A DNA stretch of 64,000 bases from Pomphorhynchus laevis (GCA_012934845.2 WNNJ02003664.1:354652-418651); one strand, 5' to 3'. Shown: positions 33,075 through 43,310, counted from the stretch's first letter. Made by a program: numbers and translations. The notes: generated by a model not told the origin, from the sequence alone.

Positions 33075-33950
33075 AAATGACATGGATAAAAATCGCACGT
33101 TCTTTATTTGTTATCCACTCCTCGTATTTTGAACGTTTGTGTTGCTCGTGGTCGTTGAAAGCACTTGAAGGTTTAATCTGACACGATATGGTATAATGAT
33201 TGAAAATACAAACGTCTATAAACGTTTTCTCATACGATGACCCAGCAACACCGCAACAGTTGATATCTAATCGAGCTTCGTTCTTATTGCATGTAGTGGC
33301 TCTTTAACAAATTATAGAGGAATCTATTGGATGCAATTTAGGTTCGACTTCAACATTAGAAAACACAGTTGATGGCTTATGCTCAATAAGATCTCGCACT
33401 GTATTATGTTTTAATATTGGAAGTCCACCACGCTTGCATGATAGAAGGTGATACAACTTGTTCGATCCAAAGCAAGCACAAGAAGATTGTGAGGCATTAA
33501 GCGGATCAAAACAGTATCGAAGCTCTATGTAATCTCTAAATTCATGCGGAGTAAGAAGTCCACATTATGAAGAAATAGGTAAAGCATTAAGCCATGATGA
33601 TGCTACGCATATTTTGGAAAATTTTAGGGTTTGTCGAACATGTGTCGAAAGTGCGTCTGAAACAGCTTCTAAACATGAGGTAAATAATTCGATTCGATTT
33701 TTGGAAAGTTCGCCAACGACATTTTGTTGGCTCAAGTCTTGGCAAACCAAATCTGATCGATACATGTCGCATACTTTGCTTGAGTTTTCGAAGTCGATAA
33801 AGGCAGCATGTCCTGGATCCGATATTCCAAGACCTCCTAGCCCGATCGGCAAAGACACTAAAGTAAACATATTGACCCTATATCTTGCCCCAACATTAAA
33901 ACTAGAAGACTATCACGTATTGCATGCGTTAAGGGGGTGAGCGAATGAAA
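33075..33950 (-). mobile_element. Retroelement fragment with C-x-C...H...C and nuclease-like C-terminus
   Basis: The minus strand reads SLPIGLGGLGISDPG (33850-33810), ASSWLNALPIS, then LTPHEFRDYIELRYCFDP, a CAC..(x)..HLLSCKRGGLPILKHNTVRD block (about 33490-33400) and EARLDINCCGVAGSSYEKTF with IDVCIFN (about 33285-33215). This order (zinc-binding CxC/HxxxxC, then a basic RHN/KHN block, then a D...DV.IFN nuclease-like end) is familiar from a widespread group of animal retroelement proteins. I cannot name the clade with certainty. It is broken. Confidence 0.55.
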
Positions 33951-34980
33951 ACGACATGGAGTAGTCCTCAATATATGAGTCCATTTCTATTGCAAGAAAT
34001 ATGCTATGCCGGTATACGCTTTATAAAAATCGACATACGCTACAGTGTGAAGGCGATCAACAAGTGTTGTCTAATCACATAATTTCTGATCAATACGCTC
34101 ATTCAAAAATGACTGAGAGCCAATAGGTAACCCCAACACCTCTATTCTAGTTCACCCTATTTTAATAAGGGGCATTAATATGTAATTTCTAAAATGAAGT
34201 CTAATACCTCAATTTTAAAAATTTCTAGCTGGGTAGATTTTTTCATAAATCGATTTATGATTAATTTGCCAGGTCACCCCTAGACACGTATTGTCCAAGT
34301 TGTTAAATCTTAGGAAAACGTCTAACTTACATGGTCGTTTACTGTGTCAATATCATACAAAATGATTTGCAATAGCAATTCGACAACATATCGTTAAACT
34401 TAAGGTAATGGATAATTTACAAAACCCTTTTTGTTAATTACTTTCCAATAATTAGTTATGCAACTTTGAGCTGTGCTCTTTATATTGTTAAAATAATAAT
34501 ATGAACTTGTGAATGAAATTATTATATCATATTATATCTATACTATATAAAATCTCTCTTTCCGTATGGTTGCAAATACAATAATAATATAAAGACGAGA
34601 AAATATTAAATACTAGCATAAATGTTACTTACATTGACGTAAATATTAACTATTTATAAATAGTCATTAATTGAAAATGATCTCTTATGACAAATATTCG
34701 AGTTTCTGTTATTTGTCGTCGTTTCTTATGACTTTATAATCAGCCTACATTTTTATAAAACGGTTCAAGTCGTAATTGCTTCACAGATAGCCATAGTCGA
34801 AGTTAATCGAATCAAGTTGTGTAGATGTAGATATGTTGTTCAATTTTTCTCAGACGTTCGACTACGCAGAACACGATATACTTTTTGACTATCTACAAAC
34901 CTCAGAATCGAGGAATCGATTTATGATTAAATAAACTCTTTAAGAAATTGACAATTAATTAAGGGATACAGATTTACAAT
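33951..34980. other. AT-rich stretch; possible Helitron 5' end at 34544
   Basis: No gene was recognised. TCTATACTATATAAAATC at 34544 resembles the 5' terminus of many arthropod Helitrons, but no matching hairpin plus CTRR 3' end was identified, so this stays tentative. Confidence 0.3.
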
Positions 34981-35081
34981 TGATATTCTTATAGAATGAA
35001 TAATTGCATACACGAGCGAGTATCATCATTTGGTCGGCTTCATAAATTATCCTCGTGTGAAGTCTTTAATCCTAGATGCAG

Positions 35082-35154
35082 CACTGTACACTACAATCAG
35101 CGTAGGTGGACCTCATCAGCAGTGAGCCTACGCCTACCTTTCGTGTTTCGGTCC
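35082..35154 (-). ncRNA. Permuted hammerhead motif, inverted unit
   Basis: Identical in sequence to the unit at 35247-35319, on the other strand. Confidence 0.65.
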
Positions 35155-35246
35155 TTTAATGTAAAGGACCGAAAGTCCTTTACATTAAAGTAAAGGACCG
35201 AAAGTCCTTTACATTTTTTCGGTCCTTTAATGTAAAGGACATTAAA

Positions 35247-35319
35247 GGACCGAAACACGAAAGGTAGGCGTAGGCTCACTGCTGATGAGGTCCACCTACG
35301 CTGATTGTAGTGTACAGTG
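35247..35319 (+). ncRNA. Permuted hammerhead ribozyme motif, direct unit 1
   Basis: Strand X: GGACC (35247-35251), GAAA (35252-35255), CAC (35256-35258). Strand Y: CACTG (35277-35281), CTGATGA (35282-35288), GGTCC (35289-35293). Strand Z: GTGT (35310-35313), A (35314, cleavage base, GUA triplet), CAGTG (35315-35319). Stem II is five pairs (X-Y), stem III four pairs (X-Z, including A15.1-U16.1), and stem I five pairs (Y-Z). An extra stem, GCGTAGG (35268-35274) with CCTACGC (35295-35301), encloses strand Y and would present it in a hairpin loop. The strand order is the same as in the satellite although the stem sequences are unrelated. Confidence 0.75.
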
Positions 35320-35617
35320 CTGCATCTAGGATTAAAGACTTCACACGAGGATAATTTATGAAGCCGACCAAATGATGATACTCGCTCGTGTATGCAATTA
35401 TTCATTCTATTAACCTGGCAGATTCCGGTTTCCTGTCAAGAAAATTCAAAAGACAGATTGTCGGTTGTTTCCGGCAACTGTAGTGCTATCTCCGTCTTTT
35501 TGTTACAAAAGACGGAAACAACGTACAGTTTGCACAAGTGGAAATGTGTTCCTTACAAACTGTATCGTTTTGTTTTTACAGAAAGGCAGCAGAGGAAAAT
35601 TTCAGCAGATCATTAAA

Positions 35618-35690
35618 GGACCGAAACACGAAAGGTAGGCGTAGGCTCACTGCTGATGAGGTCCACCTACGCTGATTGTAGTGTACAGTG
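35618..35690 (+). ncRNA. Permuted hammerhead ribozyme motif, direct unit 2
   Basis: Same sequence as unit 1. Strand Y of unit 1 and strands X and Z of unit 2 could form a planar hammerhead with a loop of about 325 bases on stem II. Confidence 0.7.
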
Positions 35691-35758
35691 CTGCATCTAG
35701 GATTAAAGACTTCACACGAGGATAATTTATGAAGCCGACCAAATGATGATATTCTTAT

Positions 35759-36689
35759 CTTGTAATGTTTCCCCAACGTTGCATGATCGATTCACTGCTT
35801 TTCGATATGTTAAACTCACAAAGTTTATAAGCTCTTTAAGCGTGATGTATGCTGCCGACCTCGATATATGGATGGAGTTAGTAAATTGCGAAGACTTGCA
35901 GCTTGTTTAGTAATGCATTGATGTATGAGCACTTGGTTTCGCTCCATATGTTTACTTCTAAACTCTAAGATTGTAGTCATTTTTATATTGAAGATAAAAG
36001 ACTGATTACTTACTGAATGGTAACTGCCGAATACAAAAGGCTTATATCAAATCTAGGAGTTGTTGTGTGTTGTGATATAATTTCACGTCTTTAGATTAAG
36101 TATAAACGGTTAATCTGATAAATCGTTCATACGGTTTATCTGTAAATCTGATTAATCGTTTATACGATTTATCTGTAAATATGATTAATATAGAGGAAAT
36201 CTAATAAGTTCTAATAAGTTCTATTAATATAGAGGAAATCGAATAAGTTCCTCAATGACACAAAGCATTTTCTCGGAAGCTTCGCTAGTTCCGTGTAATC
36301 GAAACTAAATATTTTTCAGGCGTAGGACAGAATGTTTTAGCAAAAGCATGTGAAATTACACGAGGACGTAATGATTTCATTATTAATGTTTATCTGATCA
36401 ATGGACATTGTACTAGAGCTGCGACCACATGCGAAGTTAATTAATTTCTTTGAATGTGCACTAATTTGCACAGTCTCCTAGAATACGAATTTTTGTTCCG
36501 TTTAATATAAGTAGCCAAGTAACGAACTTTCGAATTTTCACGGTTCGAAATTAATTCACGAGTGTAGACCACATATGCAGTGCTTCTCTTCGTTATGGTT
36601 TTTATGTATCTCAGATCACAAAGAAGCAATATTCTTTCAATTAGTATTAACTAGAGTATAACATTTTAATAAACGAAAGAGTAAATCTG
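35759..36689. other. Intergenic stretch
   Basis: No gene was recognised. Short direct repeats (CTAATAAGTTCTAT type, TATACG/GTTTATCTG type) occur at about 36110-36250. Confidence 0.4.
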
Positions 36690-36945
36690 GAGAATGGCAC
36701 CAAACCTCTAATTAGATGCACCAAGCCTCTAATTCCGACGCTATATAACTTATTGACAAGAAAACTAAGAATAACTCTGTCAAGTGCCTTTGACAAATTA
36801 ATAAAAATCACATCCATCCGTATCCCTTGTCTTAATAAATATACTCAACTAGCTCTTGTTTTTACAAGATTGGTGAACGTTGAGTGATTCGGTCTAAATC
36901 CATGTTGCCTAAAGTTGAGAACATTACTCGATTCAAGAAAAAACT
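36690..36945 (-). mobile_element. CR1-like LINE fragment (RT motif A region)
   Basis: The minus strand encodes LNFRQHGFRPNHSTFTNLV (about 36920-36860), then MDVIFINLSKALDRV (about 36815-36770) and NKLYSVGIRG. This is the fingers and motif A region of a CR1-group RT (consensus HGFR..ST, DLSKAFD). In motif A the first aspartate is replaced by asparagine. Confidence 0.7.
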
Positions 36946-36949
36946 TACC

Positions 36950-38410
36950 GTCGATTATGCACCCTTGACGTGGAGTCTTTATTCACTTCTATTGTTCATG
37001 AAAATGGAGTGAAAGCAATACGTAAATTTCTTTCCGACGCAGGAACTGATGAGAGCTAAACTAAAAGTCTATCGCAACTCCTAAAGATGGTTCTTACTTC
37101 GAACATATTCAGCTTCAATGATAAACTATATCTGCAACAAATTGGAGCAGCCATGGGTACTCCAGTCGGCCCAATGTATGCCGGACTGTATGTTGCTGAG
37201 ATTGAGGAGAGAAACATCAGCAAATGCAAATGTAAACCGAGTTTATGGTTAAGATACATTAATGACATTTTTTGTGTCTGGGATCACGGCTAAGGAAAAT
37301 TAAAGGAGTTTCTTGATGGTCTTAATAATGAATCAGAACTTAACTTCACGAGCAACGTAATCAACGATACTACTATGATTAGTTTTCTAGACGTCAAGCT
37401 GACTAAAACATCATCAAATTCTTGGGAAACTTCTGTCTTTCGCAAGTTAGAAGATGCTCGTGATCTGATTCATGCAAGCAGTGCGCATCATCCTAAAGTA
37501 AAACGATTATTAATACGAAATGAGGCAATTAGAACAATGAAAATCTGTTCAAATAATGTTATTTTAGAACGCTGTCCTCAAAGTCTGCATAAAGAATTTA
37601 TTGATCGCGGATACACGCGTAAATATAATAGACAGTTTAATGACGTAAGAAAAATAGATCGTTCTAAACTTATATTAGTCAAAAACAAGGAAGCTGTAGA
37701 AACACTAACTGCCTTCCACACAGTGATAGACTACCATTCTGATCTAGCAAATATCCAGTCTGATATAAACAGATCGATCAAATCCGCCCAACTGACAGAT
37801 TTCCGCCATCCAAAGGTCGGGTTTAGAACAACTTGTAACCTACAAAGTTTACTAAAATACAAGAAACAAAAAGAAAGAATAGTTAGACCATGTATGGATA
37901 AACGTTGCAAATGTTGTTCTGAAATGAAGACCACAGTTTTTCTCCGGGGCTACAACCGGCATGCGATATTCTACATATGGCTAATATACTTGCAAATCCA
38001 AAAATATCGTCTATCTGTGTGAATGCATTCGTTGCCATTAACAATCTGTATAAGAAACATCAGAACAAATGAACGTCCGATCAAATAACAGACGCGCAGA
38101 TATAAAGAAAAAGCGTATAGGACGCGACGGTGCGGCAACACATACCATCACGAACGCTGATCACACAATGCAAGTTACCATCATACGAGGTGGATTTGCC
38201 AACGATGCAAAACGTAAGCAGTGTGAACAGCAGTGGATTGCTCAATTAATGTGTGATACAACACTAAACATACATCACAGATGCCGACTTCGATGATTAA
38301 ACGTGTATAGCGACAAAATCGGCGTGTAAGCAGTAGTACACAAATATAACTGACGAAGACTTCAGTGAGAAGTCGAAAGCTTTTGTTAAAAATATTTGTG
38401 TAAATATACA
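36950..38410 (+). mobile_element. Penelope-like element with RT and GIY-YIG end
   Basis: RT motifs are in order: LDVESLFTSIV (about 36966-37000), QIGAAMGTPVGPMYAGLY (about 37138-37192), RYINDIF (37251-37271; the usual YIDD/YVDD aspartate pair reads IND), and ISFLDVKL (37378-37401). Then comes the thumb and linker region with a CMDKRCKCC cysteine cluster near 37890-37920. A decayed GIY-YIG endonuclease follows (RSNNRRADIKKKR near 38075-38115). PLEs with this order move by RT-primed integration using the GIY-YIG nuclease. The frame is broken at two or three places. A hammerhead-like motif lies in the 3' region, as known for PLE terminal repeats. Confidence 0.85.
38337..38402 (+). ncRNA. Hammerhead-like ribozyme motif of conventional order in PLE end
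   Basis: TACACAAATAT (38337-38347) pairs with ATATTTGTGTA (38392-38402), eleven perfect pairs, as stem I. Between them lie CTGACGA (38350-38356), a perfect hairpin GACTTC/GAAGTC with a five-base loop, and GAAA (38375-38378). A short GC..GT hairpin follows that could serve as stem III ahead of a UUA site. One extra A sits between CTGACGA and stem II, and two to three unpaired bases lie next to the core, so activity is uncertain. PLE terminal repeats are known to carry hammerheads. Confidence 0.55.
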
Positions 38411-38488
38411 ATAATTGTCCTTTTCTTCGGTTACTATTCAATTTAATATAATGAAAGCGTCCGACAACGGATCCCGAAAGCAGTTAAC

Positions 38489-38490
<2 letters not shown>

Positions 38491-38579
<89 letters not shown>
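38491..38579 (+). repeat. (TA)n microsatellite
   Basis: About 40 TA units directly abut the satellite copy that begins at 38580. Confidence 0.95.
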
Positions 38580-38805
38580 GCCGTATTTCGTAAGAAATCC
38601 TGGACCGTTGTATACTCAGCACATCCGTGCAATACTATTATACCTGCCGTATCCATTAAGGATCCAACGAGTGCAGCGACAATTCAGCAACAACCTCTGC
38701 CTAGTGTTTAAGGATGGTCCGCACAGCAATTCGATCTGGTAAAGAGCGTAAGCCTCAGACAATTAAGCAAAGTGTCGGAAACGCCTTTATTCACAATGTC
38801 ACACA

Positions 38806-38888
38806 GGCAACCGAAACGGCCAGTGAGTACTTCATTCTACTGATGAGTGTTGCCGGATACTCATTGGTCGTCTAGAAGTGACATGGTG
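38806..38888 (+). ncRNA. Permuted hammerhead motif, satellite locus 2 plus unit
   Basis: GGCAACC-GAAA, CTGATGA-GTGTTGCC and TGGTCG-TC-TAGAA are all present. It lacks about 16 bases before TGGTCG, like unit 2 of the first array. Confidence 0.6.
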
Positions 38889-39060
38889 ACTAAAAGTCGT
38901 GAATCGAAGTTCGGTCTATCAAGCAACACAATTTAGTATATATATAATAGTAGTGCACATATGTGCTGAGTAAACAACGGTCCAGGATTTCTTACGAAAT
39001 ACGGCATTTATACTAAATGGTGTTGCTTTATAGACTGGACTTCGATTCACGACTTTCAAT

Positions 39061-39158
39061 CACCATGTCACTTCTAGACGACCACTTCAGCATCGAAATG
39101 ATGAGTACCCGGCAACACTCATCAGAAGAATGAGGTACACACTGGTCGTTTAGGTTGC
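39061..39158 (-). ncRNA. Permuted hammerhead motif, degenerate copy
   Basis: Box 2 reads TAAA instead of GAAA, so this copy should be inactive. Confidence 0.5.
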
Positions 39159-39440
39159 CTGTGTGACATTGTGAATAAAGGCGTTTGCGACACTTTGCTT
39201 AATTGACTGAGGCTTACGCTCTTTACCAGATCGAATTAATGTGCGGACCATCCTTAAACACTAGGCAGAGGTTGTTGTCGAATTGTCGTTGCACTCGTTG
39301 GATCCTTAATGGATGCGGCATTTATAATAGTAGTGCACATATGTGCTGAGTAAACAACGGTCCAGGATTTCTTACGAAATACGGCATTTATACCAAATGG
39401 TGTTGCTTGATAGACTGGACTTCGATTCACGACTTTCAGT

Positions 39441-39538
39441 CACCATGTCACTTCTAGACGACCACTTTAGCATCGAAATGATGAGTACCCGGCAACACTC
39501 ATCAGTAGAATGAGGTACACACTGGTCGTTTCGGTTGC
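39441..39538 (-). ncRNA. Permuted hammerhead motif, satellite locus 2 minus unit
   Basis: All core boxes and the three complementary strands are present on the minus strand. Confidence 0.65.
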
Positions 39539-39643
39539 CTGTGTGACATTGTGAATAAAGGCGTTTCCGACACTTTGCTTAATTGATTGAGGCTTACGCT
39601 CTTTATATATTATATATAATACTTTATATATTACTTTATATAT

Positions 39644-40437
39644 ACGATTTACACCGCACAAGCAAAATAGATTCAAAATTTTATTGAAAACGTTTCGCTC
39701 TTTGGAGCTTTGTCAATCTAGAGCGAGTCAATAGGTGATATAGCAAAACAAATAGGAAAACCAATCAAAAGAGTATTCATAATCTTTAAAGCTACAAACA
39801 CAATCGGCCGCAGGTTAATACGGTCACAATACCGAAGACAAGGAAACAAAAATATGTTTGGATGTAAACAATGCCAAAAAGCGCGAACAAAATGTTGTGA
39901 AAATGTTATTAATGCTACACAGTACGTTAGCAGCAAAACGAAATTAGAATATAAAATAAACGGCAATACATCACGCGCATCAAACGGTAATGTATATTTA
40001 GCAACATGCAGACAATGTCAACTACACTACGTATGTGAGACAGGTCTTAGCATGAATATGAGACTTAATAATCGCAGATCATACATAAATAAACAGTTAA
40101 CACATCGCGACGCGATTGTGCATCATTGTATTTCCGGTCATTCAAAAAATTCGGATATTTTTGACATAATAAAGGATGGTATTAACGACACTAAAGAAAG
40201 AAGAATAAAAGATCAGAGAATTGTAGGTCAACTATTAACAGATGCTAATAATGGGTTAAATTCAGAACACATTTACAAATGGGATGTCGATATTACATAA
40301 TTCCACTTTAAATGATTACTTTGTTTTATTATTTGTTAACTTTATTGTGCTCTCACTCTATATTGACAAAGCTTTAAGAGCGAAACGTTTTCAATAAAAT
40401 TTTGAATCTATTTTGCTTGTGCTTGTGTAAATCGTAA
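39644..40437 (+). mobile_element. Short PLE with only the endonuclease part, flanked by inverted repeats
   Basis: Inverted repeats of about 75 bp (39644-39718 and 40361-40437), including TTTTATTGAAAACGTTTCGC and ACGATTTACAC, bound a 0.65-kb core that codes for a PLE linker and GIY-YIG domain. PLEs often carry terminal repeats in inverted orientation. Each end also has a GAAACG box next to a GCT/AGC stem, but the preceding box reads TTGACAA, so any hammerhead there is degenerate. The element sits between inverted and direct blocks of the 380-bp satellite. Confidence 0.75.
39724..40300 (+). CDS. PLE GIY-YIG endonuclease domain protein (RT missing)
   Basis: An uninterrupted frame runs from 39724 to the stop at 40298-40300, about 191 codons; the first ATG is at 39854. 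The N-terminal part is the PLE linker (KRVFIIFKATNTIGRRLIRSQ) and a cysteine cluster (FGCKQCQKARTKCC). The nuclease follows: NVYLATCRQCQLHYVCETG (GIY and YIG strands; the second reads YVC instead of YVG), MRLNNRRS (catalytic arginine helix), and HCISGHSKNSDIF. No RT lies upstream, so any product would be an isolated nuclease with an altered YIG strand. The open frame suggests a recent truncation. Confidence 0.7.
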
Positions 40438-40507
40438 GATAAACATAAAACTATTGTACTCCTATATATATTCGTGTCGGAAACGCCTTCATTCACAATG
40501 TCACACA

Positions 40508-40607
40508 GGCAAGCGAAACGACCAGTGTGTACCTCATTCTACTGATGAGTGTTGCCGGGTACTCATCATTTCGATGCTGAAGTGGTCGTCTAGAAGTGAC
40601 ATGGTGA
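40508..40607 (+). ncRNA. Permuted hammerhead motif, satellite locus 3 unit 1
   Basis: The core is intact. Stem II reads GGCAAGC, which has one mismatch to GTTGCC. Confidence 0.6.
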
Positions 40608-40887
40608 CTGAAAGTCGTGAATCGAAGTCCAGTCTATCAAGCAACACCATTTTGTATAAATGCCGTATTTCGTAAGAAATCCTGGACCATTATCTACACA
40701 GCACATGCGTGCACAGCTATTATACATGCCGTATACATTTAGGATCCAACGAGTGCAGCGACAATTTAGCAACAACCTCTGCCTAGTATTTAAGGATGGT
40801 CCGCACAGCAATTCGATCTGGTTAAGAGCGAAAGCCTCAGACAATTAAGCAAAGTGTCGGAAACGCCTTTATTCACAATGTCACACA

Positions 40888-40987
40888 GGCAACCGAAACG
40901 ATCAGTGTGTACCTCATTCTACCGATGAGTGTTGCCGGGTACTCATCATTTCGATGCTGAAGTGGTCGTCTAGAAGTGACATGGTGA
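40888..40987 (+). ncRNA. Permuted hammerhead motif, satellite locus 3 unit 2 (core mutated)
   Basis: Box 1 reads CCGATGA instead of CTGATGA, so this unit should not cleave. Confidence 0.55.
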
Positions 40988-41104
40988 CTGAAAGTCGTGA
41001 ATCGAAGTCCAGTCTATCAGGCAACACCATTTAGTATAAATGCCGTATTTCGTAAGAAATCTTGGACCGTTGTCTACTCAGCACATTCGTGCATTACTAT
41101 TATA

Positions 41105-41226
41105 TATATAGTTCAATTCATTGAACTATATATATAGTTCAATGAATTCCTATTCTCTCGTAACGAATAGTTACGAGAGAATAGGACTTTCCTATTCTCG
41201 TAACGAATAGTTACGAGAATAGGAAA
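41105..41226. repeat. Cluster of perfect palindromes
   Basis: Three perfect foldbacks stand end to end: one centred on TTCAATTCATTGAA, one built on CCTATTCTCTCGTAACG, and one built on TTTCCTATTCTCGTAACG, each sharing the loop region GTAACGAATAGTTAC. They separate the satellite from a LINE remnant. Confidence 0.85.
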
Positions 41227-42030
41227 GGGTTGTATGTGGATGTGGATGGTGGGCCAAGAGAGTTGGGCAAGATATGTTGATGAGTGGTCAAAGCGACGGA
41301 GACGTAGGAGCACTCGATCAGCGGAGTTGATGTGGGACGATGGCTAGAAGGTATGGAGAGGTCGAGCGATTGTTTCTAAAGGAGGGAACGAACGATTGCA
41401 GATTTCCAGTGTGAAGGGAAGATACGACTGCGATGGACGAGTTAAACAAGGTGGTGAGGAAAAGGGATATCGATGAGCATATGGATTTATGTATGTGGGT
41501 AGGCAGGGTTCGGCAGGTGAAGTTTTGCTGGGCAAGGGCATAAGGACATATGAGACTTCGGAAGGTGAGACAGTGTGAAGATGAAAGAGTTCCGGAAGGA
41601 TGAGGCTAGGAGGCGCAGTTGGATAGGATGGAGACCGGCCTGTGATAGAGCAACGTGGATACTTTGCTCTGGAGAAATGACGAATAATCATGGGGATTGA
41701 TGTTGCACGGCGAAGAGGAGCGATCAAGGATTGAGTTAAAAGTATGCCAGAGAGTCTTAGAGTTGAATGAAGTGATGATTTTATGCTGCTAGGAGTTACA
41801 TTTGGTACGTAGTAAGTTGAAATGTGACCGGCGATGAGCAAGATAGGAATTATGGAGAGACAGAGTGATCGAGCGGAAATCACGTCTGAAAGAACGTTGA
41901 TAGACTCGAAAAGCATGACGGAGTCAACGCCTTGATAGTAGGCATTAGATATCAAACCATGTGGCACAGTGCAAGCGACGGTGTGGGTGTACTGCGAGAT
42001 GTACCGCGAAGCCGAACTTACAGTGAAATT
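41227..42030 (-). mobile_element. CR1/L2-type LINE family C fragment with internal deletion
   Basis: The minus strand matches LINE C from the end of the endonuclease (about 28870 in LINE C) through the RT fingers, then jumps near 41340 to the C-terminal PTIHIHI block. Roughly 1 kb with the RT catalytic core is missing. Frames are broken. Confidence 0.8.
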
Positions 42031-42310
42031 TAGCACATATTTGCAATAATTCCTAGTTGATTAATTCCTATCGCAAATGGGGAATGAAAATATGTTCATG
42101 TGATGCCAAATCGTTTTATGGTCAGATAGATTATTTGCTTCAAGTTTTACTTTTTATCTTACTCTTACGTTATTTACCTCATAAATATTAAATAAATATA
42201 CTATTAGTAGTAAATCAATGTTCCGTTTTATTGTATTAATATTTTGAGTTACTTGATATATCATTTTTATATACATACTTTTGTAAAGGCTTCCTTTATA
42301 CATGGATTCG

Positions 42311-42560
42311 TTTAAAAAATAGAAATATATTTTAAGTGGCAAAAGCGTGCTAACCGCGCGCTTACAAGCCTATTAAGAATATAGAAAATGATCATACTGA
42401 TAAAAGATAATTCCGCAGACGAATTTTGAATAGTATGAACAAGGAAGTCGATTGGATATGTGAAGTGAGCGAATTCCAGGCGATATGAGCAGCAACAGGA
42501 TAGGAACGGATGCGGTAATTTGTCGAATAATTTTGAGTGTAGAGGATAATGGAAATAAAT
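42311..42560 (-). mobile_element. CR1/L2-type LINE 3' end, third family
   Basis: The minus strand shows the end of ORF2 (a SFLVAA..WNSL-like block in a broken frame, ending SLFILFKIRLRNYL). The 3' hairpin reads GCGCGC...GCACGC, then TTTTGCCAC and an A/T-rich tail. The hairpin has one unpaired position compared with LINE C. Confidence 0.65.
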
Positions 42561-42599
42561 TATTATTACACATTCAACAACATACGAGCATCAGCTCAA

Positions 42600-43310
42600 A
42601 TAGCTGGCTCACAAGTTAGTTAACTAGTTATTAAAACAAGGAAATGCAACACGAAACATTGCTTGATCCATTCGTAGTCTTCTTTTAAAAGTATTAAGTG
42701 AACTGCATCCAACGGTGTCTGCATCAAGGTTGTTCCAAAACTCAACAATTCTTCTATCAAATTACATCGCGCTCAATTTATGCACCCTGCTTCTTCGAAT
42801 AGTAAAAGAATGACCTCAAAGAAAATTTGAACTACGTAATTGAACCCTACTCCGAAGAGGGTGATGGGGACGTTGAAATAAATGCCAAGCAAGGCACATA
42901 TCCATGTACCGACGGATCCATGTGACGGTCTCAAGTCCTAGTGATCTCAATTTGTCTTCATAAGGCAGCGACGTCAACGTCGGTGCTAGTTTTGTTGCCC
43001 TGCGAAGTACTCTCTCTGATTTCTTATGTTCATACACAGTACGTGGGTATACAACCGAAACTACAACTAGAGATGATCCTAAGGATAAAGAAGCAGGACG
43101 AGATTTATCGAGATATGTAAGATGTAAGTATGAAGGGGAATTGCGATGCAGTACATGGTATACTTCCCACGGTGTGCTTTGATCGCTTACGAATGTGGGA
43201 TTGGCGAGGTAATATTTAATCAAGAATTGTTGTGAGCTCAGTTCCAAATAGAGAGTATAGAAAATCGACGGTAACGTAAGGCGAATTAGGCTACACAATA
43301 GCAGAGCCAA
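42600..43310 (-). mobile_element. CR1-like LINE C-terminal fragment
   Basis: The minus strand encodes KSERVLRRATKLAPTLTSLP, then YEDKLRSLGLETVTWIRRYM and WHLFQRPHHPLRS (about 43000-42840). These are signatures of the C-terminal domain of CR1-group LINEs (QRRATK..L..L.YEERL..L.L.TL..RR.RGD). An FWNNLDADTV-like end lies near 42735-42700. The part above 43055 has no clear assignment. Confidence 0.65.

Larger units (their letters stand above)
34981..35758 (+). mobile_element. 754-bp palindromic insertion with 12-bp target-site duplication, three ribozyme-like units
   Basis: TGATATTCTTAT at 34981-34992 recurs at 35747-35758 and flanks a 754-bp insert. The insert holds one inverted unit (34993-35160), a spacer of short palindromes built on AAAGGACCGAAAGTCCTTT, a direct unit (35238-35408) whose 165 bases match the first unit exactly in reverse, a 200-bp middle and a second direct unit (35612-35746). 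Each unit has hammerhead core boxes in permuted order. An inverted partial copy at the 5' end and a variable-length duplication are typical of PLE-type or LINE-driven insertions. The units code for nothing. A relative lies at about 51505-51660. Confidence 0.8.
38578..39606. repeat. Satellite copies in inverted arrangement
   Basis: One plus-strand unit of the 380-bp satellite (38578-38945) is followed by about 1.8 units in reverse orientation (38946-39606), with an AT-rich junction (TATATATAATAGTAG). The units are closely related to those at 11.1-12.7 kb. Confidence 0.9.
40473..41106 (+). repeat. Satellite copies, about 1.7 units, direct orientation
   Basis: Same 380-bp family as above, starting at GTGTCGGAAACGCC and ending in TACTATTATATATATA, like the first array. 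Confidence 0.9.

Noticed and set aside
35082-35154. HDV-like ribozyme reading of the reverse strand (P1 GCGTAGG/CCTACGC, P2 GGACC/GGTCC)
   Set aside because: The helix order looks similar, but the catalytic C region before P2 and the P1.1 pairing are missing. The hammerhead boxes on the other strand explain the conservation better.
34990-35412. PIF/Harbinger MITE with TTA duplication
   Set aside because: A three-base match is easily chance; the 12-bp direct repeat at 34981 and 35747 defines a larger insertion.
34996-35776. Open frames of 65-100 codons with the same protein on both strands
   Set aside because: They arise from the inverted and repeated units; the sequence is explained by a structured non-coding repeat.
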